This document shows positions 35,079-43,570 of a stretch of DNA of 64,000 bases, piece by piece. The stretch spans positions 2,923,001 through 2,987,000 of the forward strand of contig NZ_CP023692.1 of NCBI RefSeq assembly GCF_008704935.1. Direction: 5' to 3'. How positions within the stretch are numbered: position 1 is the first letter of the stretch; every line of letters begins with the position of its first letter. Origin of the DNA: Streptomyces vinaceus. Lineage in GTDB: Bacteria; Actinomycetota; Actinomycetes; Streptomycetales; Streptomycetaceae. Under the pieces are notes generated by a model. That model did no database searches, was not told where the DNA came from, and was given only the letters and a program-made list of their open reading frames with translations. The translations under genes and the position numbers were made by a program.

Positions 35079-36354
35079 GTCCCCACGGTGGCGGCGGTAC
35101 GTGAATCCCGCGTGAATCCGGGGTGAGGGGTCCCGGGCGGCCGCCGAGCAGGGCCGCGGACCGGTCCAGGGCGCGGGCCAGGGAGCCCGCCGTCGGGGCG
35201 GTGGCCAGGACGTGGGCGTGGTGCAGCGAGCCGGTCGGGGGCCCGAGCACCGTCGCCCCCGGCGGCACCTGGAGCCCCACCCGGAACACCCCCGGCACGG
35301 CGCGGGCGGCGGCCAGTGCGGGGCGGGTCCGGGCGAGGCGGGTGCCGGGCGGGAAGTCCACGTAGCGCAGACCGGCGTACGCGGCGCGCGGGTGGTGCGC
35401 CGGCTCGGGCAGTCCCAGTCCGGCGGCGACGCCGAGGGCGAGCACGTCGGTGCCGTGGGCGAGCCGGAGCAGCGAGACGAGCTCCTCGGCGCCGGGGTGG
35501 GCGTGCGCCTCGATGAGGCGGGGGCCGTACGGGGTGAGGACGAGCTCGGTGTGGGAGGGCCCGTCGCGGTGTCCGGCGAGGTCGAGGACCCCGCGCACCA
35601 GGGCCCGTACGGACGCCGCGGCCTCGGCCGGGAGCGCGACGGGCAGCTCGTGCCCGGTGGCGGTGACGGCGGCGGCCCCCGGACCCGGGATCCGGCGGGT
35701 CCAGCCGAGGACGCGGTGGCGGCCCTCGCGGGAGAGGGCCTCGACCGCGAGCTCGGGGCCCTCCAGGTACTCCTCGACGAGGAGGTCGGTGACCTCGGGG
35801 TAGTCGCGGACGGCGGCCTCCGCCCCGGCCGGGCCCGCCAGCAGCCGCACTCCCTCGCCGAGGACGCCCGAGCGGGGTTTGACCACGCAGGGGAAGCCGA
35901 TCAGGGCGGCGAGGAAGGGGATCAGCGCGGCGCGCCCGCAGCGTACGAAGGAGACGGGCCGCACGGCGTGTAACGCGTTGGAGCGGGCGCGCAGGGCGGC
36001 CTTGTCCATGAGGGCGGCGACGGCCGCGGCGGGGGTGCCCGGCAGGCCCAGGGCCTCGTTGGCGCGGGCGGCGGCCAGCGCCGCGGCCGGGTCGAAGCCG
36101 AAGACGCGGGCCCGTCCGCGGCGGACCGCGTCCAGCCGGCCGACGGCGGTCACCAGGCGGCCGTGGTCGCGCCAGTCCGCCGGTACCCGCCGCTCCGCCC
36201 CCTCACGGTCGGACGGCACCGGCGGACCCGGCGCGACCACCACGGTGCGCGCGCCCGCCCGTCGGGCGGCGGCCACCACGGCGGGGCGCGGGCTCAGCAG
36301 GACCGCCATGGGCCCCCGCCCGGTCCTCCGTGCCCGCTCCCGCTCCCCCGTCAC
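35059..36354 (-). CDS. ATP-grasp ligase
   Basis: 431 residues from GTG 36354, which has AAGGGGG about 7 bases upstream. ATP-grasp blocks: 'FPCVVKPRSGVLGEGVRLL' (ATP Lys), 'LLVEEYLEGPELAVEAL' (hinge), and 'HTELVLTPYGPRLIEAHAHP' (metal Glu/Asn region). Closest in style to the carboxylate-amine ligases such as L-amino-acid ligases. It would activate a carboxylate as acyl-phosphate and join it to an amine. The partner gene is the exported PHP hydrolase, a combination I do not recognise as a known pathway. Confidence 0.85.
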   Translation of the reverse strand: MTGERERARRTGRGPMAVLLSPRPAVVAAARRAGARTVVVAPGPPVPSDREGAERRVPADWRDHGRLVTAVGRLDAVRRGRARVFGFDPAAALAAARANEALGLPGTPAAAVAALMDKAALRARSNALHAVRPVSFVRCGRAALIPFLAALIGFPCVVKPRSGVLGEGVRLLAGPAGAEAAVRDYPEVTDLLVEEYLEGPELAVEALSREGRHRVLGWTRRIPGPGAAAVTATGHELPVALPAEAAASVRALVRGVLDLAGHRDGPSHTELVLTPYGPRLIEAHAHPGAEELVSLLRLAHGTDVLALGVAAGLGLPEPAHHPRAAYAGLRYVDFPPGTRLARTRPALAAARAVPGVFRVGLQVPPGATVLGPPTGSLHHAHVLATAPTAGSLARALDRSAALLGGRPGPLTPDSRGIHVPPPPWGHGPHSA

Positions 36355-36490
36355 CGCGTTTCCCCCTTCACCCGGTGTGACCACTGTGCCGGTTCGGCAT
36401 ATGCGCCATGCGCCGAATCGGGCGTCGTCTTGCCGCCTTGCGGGAATACGAGGGGTTTATAAACATCCACAAGCCGGGACGAATACGCCT

Positions 36491-37564
36491 ATGCCAGCCG
36501 TGCCAGCCGACGAAGCCGATCCGCCGTCCGGGGGCGACCTGAGCCGCGCAGCCCGGCGGCTGTACGCGTACGCCGTGGAGCGGCACTCCTTCGCCGAGGC
36601 CGAGGCCACCGCGGACCTCGGGGCGCGGGCGGCCGCCGCGATCACCGAGCTGGCCGCCGCGCACCTGCTCCAGCGGGCCCCCGGCAACGGCCGGGACCGG
36701 TGGAGCGCGGTCGCGCCGCGGGCGGCCGCGGCCCGGGCGCTGGCCCCGCTGGCCCTGCTCGTACGGGAGACCCACGACGAGATGGACCGGCTGCGCGGCC
36801 GGCTGGAGGCGCTGGTCCCGGCCTACGAGGCGGGGGCGGCGCACCTGGAGCGCAACGGGTCGGGGCCGGCGGAGCTGGAGCTGGTCACCGACCTGGGGGC
36901 GGTGCGCGGGCTGATCGCGGAGCTGGTCGCCGGATGCGGGCAGGAGCTGCTGACCTCGCAGCCGGGCGGGGGCAGGCCGGTGGAGACGCTGGAGGAGGCG
37001 ATCGGGCGGGACGAGTCGCTGCTGGGACGCGGGGTGCGGATGCGTACGGTCTACCAGCACACGGCGCGCTACTCGCGGCCCACGGCGGCGTACGTGGAAC
37101 GGGTGACGGCGCTGGGGGCGCAGGTGCGGACGCTGGGCGACGGGCTGATGCGGATGCTCGTCTTCGACGGGCGCACCGGGGTGATGTCGGTGCCGGACCG
37201 CGCCGGGGCGGCGCTGGTGGTGCGCGAACCCGCGGTGGTGCACTTCATGGCGGCGGCGTTCGAGCGGGCGTGGGTGGCGGCGGAGCCGTTCCCGACGACG
37301 GTGGGCCCGGAGGCGGCGCGCTCGCTCTCGGACGAGCTGCGCCAGCTGATCGTACGGCTGCTGGCGGAGGGCCTGGAGGACAAGGTGATCGCGCGCCGGC
37401 TCGGCATGTCGGAGCGCACCTGCCAGCGCCACATCGCGGAGATCATGCGCGCGGTGGGCGCCAAGTCCCGCTTCCAGGCGGGCTACTTGCTCTCCCCGGC
37501 CGCCCCGCCGGCCGACGCGGGCGGCGCGGCCGACGCGGACGACACGGGCGGCGCCGGGTCCTGA
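36491..37564 (+). CDS. LuxR-family regulator with N-terminal TrmB-like helix-turn-helix
   Basis: 357 residues from ATG 36491. The long in-frame extension upstream lies antisense to the ATP-grasp gene and is not real. An N-terminal HTH-like region (about 20-60) precedes a middle domain with 'MRTVYQHTARYSRPTAAYVE' and 'DGRTGVMSVPDRAG'. The C-terminal LuxR helix-turn-helix contains 'LRQLIVRLLAEGLEDKVIAR' and 'MSERTCQRHIAEIMRAVGA'. This architecture is abundant in Streptomyces. Divergent to the ATP-grasp/PHP pair, so possibly their regulator. Its last 82 bases overlap the LysR gene in antisense. Confidence 0.88.
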   Translation: MPAVPADEADPPSGGDLSRAARRLYAYAVERHSFAEAEATADLGARAAAAITELAAAHLLQRAPGNGRDRWSAVAPRAAAARALAPLALLVRETHDEMDRLRGRLEALVPAYEAGAAHLERNGSGPAELELVTDLGAVRGLIAELVAGCGQELLTSQPGGGRPVETLEEAIGRDESLLGRGVRMRTVYQHTARYSRPTAAYVERVTALGAQVRTLGDGLMRMLVFDGRTGVMSVPDRAGAALVVREPAVVHFMAAAFERAWVAAEPFPTTVGPEAARSLSDELRQLIVRLLAEGLEDKVIARRLGMSERTCQRHIAEIMRAVGAKSRFQAGYLLSPAAPPADAGGAADADDTGGAGS

Positions 37565-38514
37565 CCCGGCTGCCCGAGGTGCCCGCCGTGCAGTTCGGGG
37601 ATGAGGCGGCCGCGGCGGGAGAGCAGGAACCGTTTGAACTCGGCCACCGGGCGGGTGTCGCGGTGGCCGTCGAGCCAGGCCACGCCGATCTCGCGGACCG
37701 CGCGGGGGGCCGTCACCGTCAGCTCGACCACCCCGGGACGGGGCACGGCCGGGGGCGGCAGCAGGGCCACGCCCAGGCCCGCCGCGACCAGCCCGCGCAG
37801 GGTCTCGGCCTCCTCGCCCTCGAAGGCGACCCGGGGGGTGAACCCGGCCTCCGCGCACAGGTCGTCGGTGATGCGGCGCAGACCGTAGCCGGCCTCCAGG
37901 GTGACGAAGGTTTCCTCGGCGGCCTCGGCGAGGCGGATGCGCTTGCGCGTGGCCAGGCGGTGGTCGTCGGGGACCACCAGGCGCAGCCGCTGCTCGTCGA
38001 GGCGGCGGGCGACCAGGTCGGGGGCGTCCGGAAGGGGCGAGGTCAGGCAGAGGTCGAGCTCACCGGCCCGCAGTTTCTCCAGCATGGCCTCGCCGTAGTT
38101 CTGCACCAACGAGAAGCGCACGCGCGGGTGGTCGGCGCGGAAGGCGCGGATCAGCCCGGGCACGGTCTCGGGGCCGAGCGTGTGCAGGAAGCCGAACGCC
38201 ACCTTGCCGAGGGCCGGATCGGCGTCCAGCTGCACCGACTCGGCGGCGCGGGCGATCTCGGCGAGGGCCCGCTCGGCCGAGGCGAGGAAGGTCCGCCCGG
38301 CGGTGGTGAGGGCGACGGTGCGGCCCTTGCGGGCGAACAGGGTGACGCCGAGGTCCTGTTCGAGGCGGACCATGGCCCGGGACAGGGTGGACTGCGGGAC
38401 GCCCAGCTCGTGGGCGGCGCGGGTGACGTGCTCGTGGCGGGCGACGGCGGCGAAATACGCCAGTCGCGGGGCCAGCAAACCTGTCACCGCCATGTCTTCT
38501 TCGTAACGGTTCAT
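37483..38514 (-). CDS. LysR-family transcriptional regulator
   Basis: 343 residues from ATG 38514 (ATG 38493 possible). N-terminal HTH: 'RLAYFAAVARHEHVTRAAHE', 'VPQSTLSRAMVRLEQDLGVT', 'LFARKGRTVALTTAGR'. The periplasmic-binding-like effector domain follows ('DDHRLATRKRIRLAEA', 'AGLGVALLPPPAVPRPG'). A low-complexity Pro/Ala/Gly tail of about 35 residues runs antisense over the end of the LuxR gene. It is divergent from an MFS exporter gene with an interrupted palindrome between them, the usual regulator-target layout. Confidence 0.93.
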   Translation of the reverse strand: MNRYEEDMAVTGLLAPRLAYFAAVARHEHVTRAAHELGVPQSTLSRAMVRLEQDLGVTLFARKGRTVALTTAGRTFLASAERALAEIARAAESVQLDADPALGKVAFGFLHTLGPETVPGLIRAFRADHPRVRFSLVQNYGEAMLEKLRAGELDLCLTSPLPDAPDLVARRLDEQRLRLVVPDDHRLATRKRIRLAEAAEETFVTLEAGYGLRRITDDLCAEAGFTPRVAFEGEEAETLRGLVAAGLGVALLPPPAVPRPGVVELTVTAPRAVREIGVAWLDGHRDTRPVAEFKRFLLSRRGRLIPELHGGHLGQPGQDPAPPVSSASAAPPASAGGAAGESK

Positions 38515-38541
38515 TGACAGGCACCCTTCCGAGCTGCACTC

Positions 38542-38577
38542 ATGCACCAGTGGATCGATTATCGCGGTTCTGTGCAT
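38542..38577. promoter_or_regulatory. Nested palindrome between LysR and MFS genes
   Basis: ATGCAC (38542-38547) mirrors GTGCAT (38572-38577). Inside, CGAT-T-ATCG (38556-38564) shares the same centre (38560). Position in the divergent spacer makes it the likely LysR binding region. Confidence 0.6.
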
Positions 38578-38613
38578 TGGACGCATGAAACGAGGCGGGT
38601 CTACGGTTTTGGC

Positions 38614-39909
38614 ATGCCTCCCGTTCATACCGGGGCACCTGTCACCACGGGTGCCTCCACCCCGTCGTCTCCTGCCGCACCGGAAGCCCACGCCCCCGGC
38701 CGCCCCGGCTACCGCCGCATGAGCCTCGCGCTCTTCGCCGCCGGCCTCGCGACGTTCGCCCTCCTCTACTCCACCCAGGCGCTGCTGCCCGCGATCTCCG
38801 ACGGGTTCGGGGTGACGGCGGGTCAGGCCAGCTGGACCGTGTCCGCGGCCACCGGCGCCCTCGCCCTCTTCGTCCTGCCGCTCAGCGCGCTCTCCGAGCG
38901 CTTCGGGCGGACGCGGATGATGACCGTCTCCATGCTGGTCGCCGTCGGCGTCGGCCTCCTCGTGCCGTTCGCGCCGAACCTGGAGTGGCTGGTGGTGCTG
39001 CGCGCCGTCCAGGGCGCGGCGATCGCCGGCATCCCGGCCTCCGCGATGGCGTACCTGGCGGAGGAGGTCAAGCCGAAGGCGCTGGTGGGCGCGATCGGCC
39101 TGTTCGTGGCGGGCAACTCCATCGGCGGCATGAGCGGGCGGCTCGTCACCGGCTGGGCGGCCCAGGCCTGGGGCTGGCGCGGCGGACTGCTGGCCGTCGG
39201 GGTCATGGCTCTGGCCTGCGCGGTGGCGTTCCTGGTGCTCCTGCCCCGGGCGCGGTTCTTCCGCCCGGCCTCGCTGAACCCGCGCGCGGTGGGCCGTACG
39301 GTCGCCGGGCACCTGCGGGATCCGCTGCTGCTGCGCCTGTACGGGATCGGCGCGCTGTTCATGACCGTGTTCGGCGCCGTGTACACGGTCATCGGCTACC
39401 GGCTGGTGGACGAGCCCTTCTCCCTCGGACAGGGCGTGATCGGGTCGATCTTCCTGATCTACCTGGTCGGTACGGTCTCCTCGGCGGCGGCCGGGCAGCT
39501 GGTGGCCCGGGCGGGGCGGCGCGGGGCGCTGTACCTGGCGGTGACCACGACCGCGCTGGGCCTGCTGCTGTCCCTGGCGGACTCGCTGGCCGCGATCCTG
39601 GCCGGGCTGGTCCTGATCACCGCCGGTTTCTTCGCGGGCCACGCGGTGGCGTCGGCCGCGGTGAGCCGGACCGCGGCCTCGGGCCGGGCGCAGGCCTCGG
39701 CGCTGTACCAGTCCGCGTACTACCTCGGCTCCAGCGCGGGCGGCACGCTCGGCGCGCTCGCCTACCACTCGGCGGGCTGGGCGGCGACGGTGGGCATCGC
39801 GCTGCTGGCCGTGCTCGGCGTCGTGTCGATCACCCTCTACGGATCGCACGCGGCGCGGGCGGAGCGGCGCCACGAGCGGCGCCACGGTTCGCTGGCCGCC
39901 GCACGCTGA
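38614..39909 (+). CDS. MFS transporter (drug/amino-acid exporter type)
   Basis: 431 residues from ATG 38614, with a TACGGT -10-like box 8 bases upstream suggesting a leaderless mRNA. Twelve hydrophobic segments. Motif A-like 'PLSALSERFGRTRMMTVSML' between TM2 and TM3, and 'GMSGRLVTGWAAQAWGWRGG' in TM5. The start 'LATFALLYSTQALLPAISDG' resembles the YnfM/Bcr-like subfamily. Proton-driven efflux of an unknown small molecule is likely, under control of the divergent LysR protein. Confidence 0.92.
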   Translation: MPPVHTGAPVTTGASTPSSPAAPEAHAPGRPGYRRMSLALFAAGLATFALLYSTQALLPAISDGFGVTAGQASWTVSAATGALALFVLPLSALSERFGRTRMMTVSMLVAVGVGLLVPFAPNLEWLVVLRAVQGAAIAGIPASAMAYLAEEVKPKALVGAIGLFVAGNSIGGMSGRLVTGWAAQAWGWRGGLLAVGVMALACAVAFLVLLPRARFFRPASLNPRAVGRTVAGHLRDPLLLRLYGIGALFMTVFGAVYTVIGYRLVDEPFSLGQGVIGSIFLIYLVGTVSSAAAGQLVARAGRRGALYLAVTTTALGLLLSLADSLAAILAGLVLITAGFFAGHAVASAAVSRTAASGRAQASALYQSAYYLGSSAGGTLGALAYHSAGWAATVGIALLAVLGVVSITLYGSHAARAERRHERRHGSLAAAR

Positions 39910-40042
39910 TACGGAGGCGGCGGGACCGGTGCATACGGCATCGGTACGAGCGGAATTACGGAGCCCGGAGGCACAAGCCGCCCCGGGCTCCGGCGCGTTG
40001 CGCCTCCCCGCCGGGAAGGAGTGGGGCGGGAGGGAGTACGAC

Positions 40043-40753
40043 GTGACATACATGCGGATGCGTACGGGGCGGCGGGCGGCGGCGGTGGTCTGCGGGGCGG
40101 TGGCGCTCGCGGTCCCGCTGGTGGTCGGCGGGGGCGGCGCGGCGCGGGCCGCCGGCTCGTGCAACATGACCACGGGGCCGTACCAGCGGCAGGTGGAGCA
40201 GTTCCTCGGGCGGCCGGCCGACGGGTCGCAGTCCGCGGCCGACTGCCAGGCGATCAAGGCGTTCCAGGCGAAGCACGGGATCACCCCGACCGCGGGGTAC
40301 GCCGGGCCGCTCACCTGGCAGACCATGAGCACGATGCTGGCGCAGCGGGCGGCGGGCACCGACCCGAACAAGGACGGCAAGTGCCCGGTGGACCTGGGCC
40401 GGATCGCCTGCGTCGACCTGACCCGCCAGCTCAGCTGGGTCCAGGACGGCGCCGCCCTCACGTACGGCCCGGTCCCGGTGCGGACCGGGAAGGACGGCAC
40501 CGAGACCCGGACCGGCCTGAAGCGGATCTACTACCGCAGCATCGACCACTGGTCGACGATCTACGACGTGTCGATGCCGTACGCGCAGTTCTTCGACGGC
40601 GGGATCGCCTTCCACTCGGTGGAGAAGAGCATGTGGAACCCTCCGGGGTCGGGCGGGTGCGTCAACATGCGGTCGGCGGACGCCAAGGCGTACTGGAACC
40701 TGCTGGCCAAGGGCGACGACGTGTACGTCTACGGGCGCAAGCCGGGCACGTAG
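40043..40753 (+). CDS. L,D-transpeptidase with peptidoglycan-binding domain
   Basis: 236 residues from GTG 40043 (purine-rich GGGAGGGAG upstream). Signal peptide to about residue 37 ('GGAARAA'). A peptidoglycan-binding helical domain (about 45-100) has 'DCQAIKAFQAKHGITPTAGY'. The YkuD domain holds 'GGIAFHSVEKSMWNPPGSGG' with H191, and the Cys206 nucleophile in 'CVNMRSADAKAYW'. It forms 3-3 cross-links between peptide stems or attaches proteins to the wall. No lipobox, so it is a soluble secreted enzyme, unlike the second L,D-transpeptidase at 61397. Confidence 0.92.
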   Translation: MTYMRMRTGRRAAAVVCGAVALAVPLVVGGGGAARAAGSCNMTTGPYQRQVEQFLGRPADGSQSAADCQAIKAFQAKHGITPTAGYAGPLTWQTMSTMLAQRAAGTDPNKDGKCPVDLGRIACVDLTRQLSWVQDGAALTYGPVPVRTGKDGTETRTGLKRIYYRSIDHWSTIYDVSMPYAQFFDGGIAFHSVEKSMWNPPGSGGCVNMRSADAKAYWNLLAKGDDVYVYGRKPGT

Positions 40754-40838
40754 GCGGGGCCCGCGGGGCCGTCCGGCTGCCGTTGTCAGACCCCTCCGGT
40801 AGCTTTCGAGGTATCGGACCTACTGGGGGAAGACAGTC

Positions 40839-41852
40839 ATGAGTGACGTCGCCACGAGTATCGAATCCGACCTGGACGCGGCGATGGACCGCTACCGGGT
40901 CGAGCTCACCGGCTACTGCTACCGCATGCTCGGCTCTTCGTTCGACGCCGAGGACGCGGTGCAGGACACGTACGTCCGGGCCTGGCGAAGCTTCGACAAG
41001 TTCGAGGGCCGCTCCTCGCTGCGCTCGTGGCTGTACCGGATCGCCACGAACGTCTGCCTGGACCTGCTGAGCGCGGGGAAGAAGCGGGCCCGCCCGATGG
41101 ACCTCAGCGCCCCGCAGCACCAGGCCTCCGCCGTGCTCAACGAGCGGCCGGAGGTGACCTGGCTGGAGCCGGTGCCGGACGGGCGGGTGCTGCCGCAGAC
41201 CGCCGATCCGGCCGAGATGGCGCTGGCGAAGGAATCCGTACGGCTGGCGTTCGTGGCGGCGCTCCAGCACCTGCCGGCGAAGCAGCGCGCGGTGCTGATC
41301 CTGCGCGAGGTGCTGGCGTGGAAGGCGGACGAGGTCGCGACCCTGCTGGACACGACGGTGGCCTCGGTGAACAGCGCCCTCCAGCGGGCCCGGGCGACGC
41401 TCTCGGCGACCCGGATGCGCGAGAGCCAGACGGCGGACCCGCTCGACGCGGAGCAGGTGAAGCTGCTGGAGCAGTACCTCTCGGCCTTCGAGGCGTACGA
41501 CATCTCGCGGCTGACGGCCTTGCTGCACGAGGACGCGGTGCTGTCGATGCCGCCGTTCGACCTGTGGCTCCAGGGGCCCGCGGACATCGCGGCGTGGCAT
41601 CTGAACCAGGGCATCGGCTGCAAGGGCTCCCGCCTGGTGCCGACCACGGCGAACGGGCTGCCGGCCTTCGGCCAGTACCGGCCGCGGGAGGACGGGGCCC
41701 CGGGGTGGACGCCGTGGGCGCTCCAGGTCCTGGAGGTCTCAGACGGGCGGATCACCGGACTGAACGCCTTCCTGGACACCGCCCGCTGGTTCCCCCTCTT
41801 CGGCCTCCCCGAGCAGCTGGAGGAGTCCGACCAGGCCCAGCAGGGCGCGTAG
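40839..41852 (+). CDS. ECF sigma factor with C-terminal SnoaL-like domain
   Basis: 337 residues, ATG 40839. Region 2 has 'RYRVELTGYCYRMLGSSFDA' and 'EDAVQDTYVRAWRSFDKF'; region 4 has 'LQHLPAKQRAVLILREVLAW' and 'EVATLLDTTVASVNSALQRA'. The C-terminal 120 residues ('LLEQYLSAFEAYDISRLTAL', 'LHEDAVLSMPPFDLW', 'INGLNAFLD'-like end) form a SnoaL/NTF2 domain. This is typical of large ECF factors (SigG/SigJ-like), in which the C-domain replaces a separate anti-sigma factor. Its 3' end is antisense to the STAS gene for 114 bases. Confidence 0.92.
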   Translation: MSDVATSIESDLDAAMDRYRVELTGYCYRMLGSSFDAEDAVQDTYVRAWRSFDKFEGRSSLRSWLYRIATNVCLDLLSAGKKRARPMDLSAPQHQASAVLNERPEVTWLEPVPDGRVLPQTADPAEMALAKESVRLAFVAALQHLPAKQRAVLILREVLAWKADEVATLLDTTVASVNSALQRARATLSATRMRESQTADPLDAEQVKLLEQYLSAFEAYDISRLTALLHEDAVLSMPPFDLWLQGPADIAAWHLNQGIGCKGSRLVPTTANGLPAFGQYRPREDGAPGWTPWALQVLEVSDGRITGLNAFLDTARWFPLFGLPEQLEESDQAQQGA

Positions 41853-42107
41853 CGCGGGCGAGGCCCCGACCACCCGCAGCGGCCGCCCGCGCGCGGCGAG
41901 CCGCAGCCGGGCCAGGGCCTCGACGAGCGCGAGGTCCGGCGCCGTGACGGCCCCGACGTCGCATTCCACGGCGTCCGCCCCGTCCTCGTACAGCTGCGTC
42001 AGCCGGGCGCAGAGCAGGGCCGCGTCCCGCCGGGTCGGGGCGGGGCCGGGCAGTACCAGTCGGGTGATCTCCACGCAGGGGTGACTGCCCGGGCCGCCGG
42101 AACTCAT
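41739..42107 (-). CDS. STAS-domain protein (anti-sigma-antagonist type)
   Basis: 122 residues from ATG 42107 (an in-frame start at 42176 is possible). The STAS fold is indicated by 'CVEITRLVLPGPAPTRRDA', 'LTQLYEDGADAVECDVGAV', 'APDLALVEALARLRLAARGR' and 'PLRVVGASPALRALLGLVG'. The position normally phosphorylated in SpoIIAA proteins (Ser/Thr after D) is here 'VTAPDLAL', so regulation by phosphorylation is uncertain. The gene overlaps the ECF sigma gene tail to tail. Confidence 0.75.
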   Translation of the reverse strand: MSSGGPGSHPCVEITRLVLPGPAPTRRDAALLCARLTQLYEDGADAVECDVGAVTAPDLALVEALARLRLAARGRPLRVVGASPALRALLGLVGLLQLLGEAEEGEPAGGVQEGVQSGDPPV

Positions 42108-42189
42108 CGGCAGCGTCACCGGTCCCACCCTGCGGAACGGGACCGGCGGGCGTCCGCCGGTCCCGTTCACCCGCAAGGGAAGCCGCAGG

Positions 42190-43467
42190 TCAGGCGATGC
42201 GGTCCAGGACGATCGGCGTGGCGGTGAACGCCGTGCCGGCCGGGGCGATGTCGTACGTGCCCTCCAGGGAGGCCAGGGCGTACTCGAACTTCTCCGGGGT
42301 GTCCGTGTGCAGGGTCATCAGCGGCTGGCCGGCGGTGACCGTGTCGCCCGGCTTGGCGTGCAGCTCGATGCCCGCGCCCGCCTGCACCGGGTCCTCCTTG
42401 CGCGCGCGGCCGGCGCCCAGGCGCCAGGCGCCCACGCCGACGCCGTACGCGTCCAGGCGGGTCAGCACGCCCGAGGAGGGGGCGGTGACCACGTGCTGCT
42501 CACGGGCGACCGGCAGGGCCGCGTCCGGGTCGCCGCCCTGGGCGGAGATCATCCGGCGCCAGACGTCCATCGCGGAGCCGTCCGCGAGGGCCTTGGCCGG
42601 GTCGGCGTCCTTGATGCCCGCCGCGTCCAGCATCTCGCGGGCCAGCGCCAGGGTCAGGTCGACGACGTCGGAGGGGCCGCCGCCGGCCAGGACCTCGACC
42701 GACTCGCGGATCTCCAGCGCGTTGCCGGCCGTCAGGCCCAGCGGGGTGGACATGTCGGTGAGCAGGGCGATCGTCTTGACGCCGCTGTCCGTGCCGAGCG
42801 CGACCATCGTGGAGGCGAGCTCGCGCGCGTCCTCGATGTTCTTCATGAACGCGCCGGTGCCGACCTTCACGTCGAGGACGAGCGAGCCCGTGCCCTCGGC
42901 GATCTTCTTCGACATGATCGAGGAGGCGATGAGCGGGATGGCCTCGACGGTGCCGGTCACGTCGCGCAGCGCGTACAGCTTCTTGTCGGCCGGGGCCAGA
43001 CCGTCGCCCGCCGCGCAGATGACCGCGCCGGTGGTGTCCAGGACGTGCAGCATCTCCTCGTTGGAGAGCAGCGCGCGCCAGCCGGGGATGGACTCCAGCT
43101 TGTCCAGGGTGCCGCCGGTGTGGCCGAGGCCGCGGCCCGACAGCTGCGGTACGGCCGCGCCGCACGCGGCGACGAGCGGGGCCAGCGGGAGGGTGATCTT
43201 GTCGCCGACGCCGCCGGTGGAGTGCTTGTCGGCGGTCGGGCGGGACAGGGAGTCGAAGTTCATCCGCTCGCCCGAGGCGATCATCGCGGCGGTCCAGCGC
43301 TTGATCTCGGCGCGGTTCATGCCGTTGAGCAGGATGGCCATCGCCAGCGCCGACATCTGCTCGTCGGCGACGACACCGCGCGTGTACGCGTCGATGACCC
43401 AGTCGATCTGCTCGGGGCTCAGCTCGCCGCGGTCCCGCTTCGTACGGATGACGGAGATGACGTCCAT
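42190..43467 (-). CDS. deoA: Thymidine phosphorylase
   Basis: 425 residues from ATG 43467; upstream in-frame codons cross the operator and are untranslated. Signature 'SGRGLGHTGGTLDKLESIPG', plus 'PTADKHSTGGVGDKITL' (phosphate loop), 'IASSIMSKKIAEGTGSLVLD' and the C-terminal domain 'GVGVGAWRLGAGRARKED'. It cleaves thymidine and deoxyuridine to base and deoxyribose-1-phosphate. It follows cdd but is separated from it by a terminator and its own operator copy, so it probably has its own promoter. Confidence 0.95.
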   Translation of the reverse strand: MDVISVIRTKRDRGELSPEQIDWVIDAYTRGVVADEQMSALAMAILLNGMNRAEIKRWTAAMIASGERMNFDSLSRPTADKHSTGGVGDKITLPLAPLVAACGAAVPQLSGRGLGHTGGTLDKLESIPGWRALLSNEEMLHVLDTTGAVICAAGDGLAPADKKLYALRDVTGTVEAIPLIASSIMSKKIAEGTGSLVLDVKVGTGAFMKNIEDARELASTMVALGTDSGVKTIALLTDMSTPLGLTAGNALEIRESVEVLAGGGPSDVVDLTLALAREMLDAAGIKDADPAKALADGSAMDVWRRMISAQGGDPDAALPVAREQHVVTAPSSGVLTRLDAYGVGVGAWRLGAGRARKEDPVQAGAGIELHAKPGDTVTAGQPLMTLHTDTPEKFEYALASLEGTYDIAPAGTAFTATPIVLDRIA

Positions 43468-43480
43468 GTGGTGCTTCCTT

Positions 43481-43492
43481 CTACGCGCATAG
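43481..43492. promoter_or_regulatory. Operator variant CTACGCGCATAG upstream of deoA
   Basis: Differs from the consensus CTACGCGCGTAG at one base. Lies 13 bases before the deoA ATG. Confidence 0.75.
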
Positions 43493-43524
43493 AGAGGGTG
43501 GTGAGAGAAGAGAAGAAGAGGGAA

Positions 43525-43568
43525 GTGCGACGGCCCCCCGCCCGGCAAGGGGCGAAGGGCCGTCGCAC
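43525..43568 (-). terminator. Terminator between cdd and deoA
   Basis: GTGCGACGGCCC (43525-43536) pairs perfectly with GGGCCGTCGCAC (43557-43568). It is followed on the minus strand by a pyrimidine-rich run (TTCCCTCTTCTTCTC), two bases after the cdd stop. Confidence 0.85.
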
Positions 43569-43570
43569 GG

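Noticed and set aside
36491..36491. Extension of the LuxR gene upstream to 35879
   Set aside because: Antisense to the ATP-grasp gene; no conserved protein sequence before the ATG at 36491.
38515..40500. Long upstream extension of the LysR frame
   Set aside because: Runs antisense through the MFS and L,D-transpeptidase genes; LysR homology begins at 38514.
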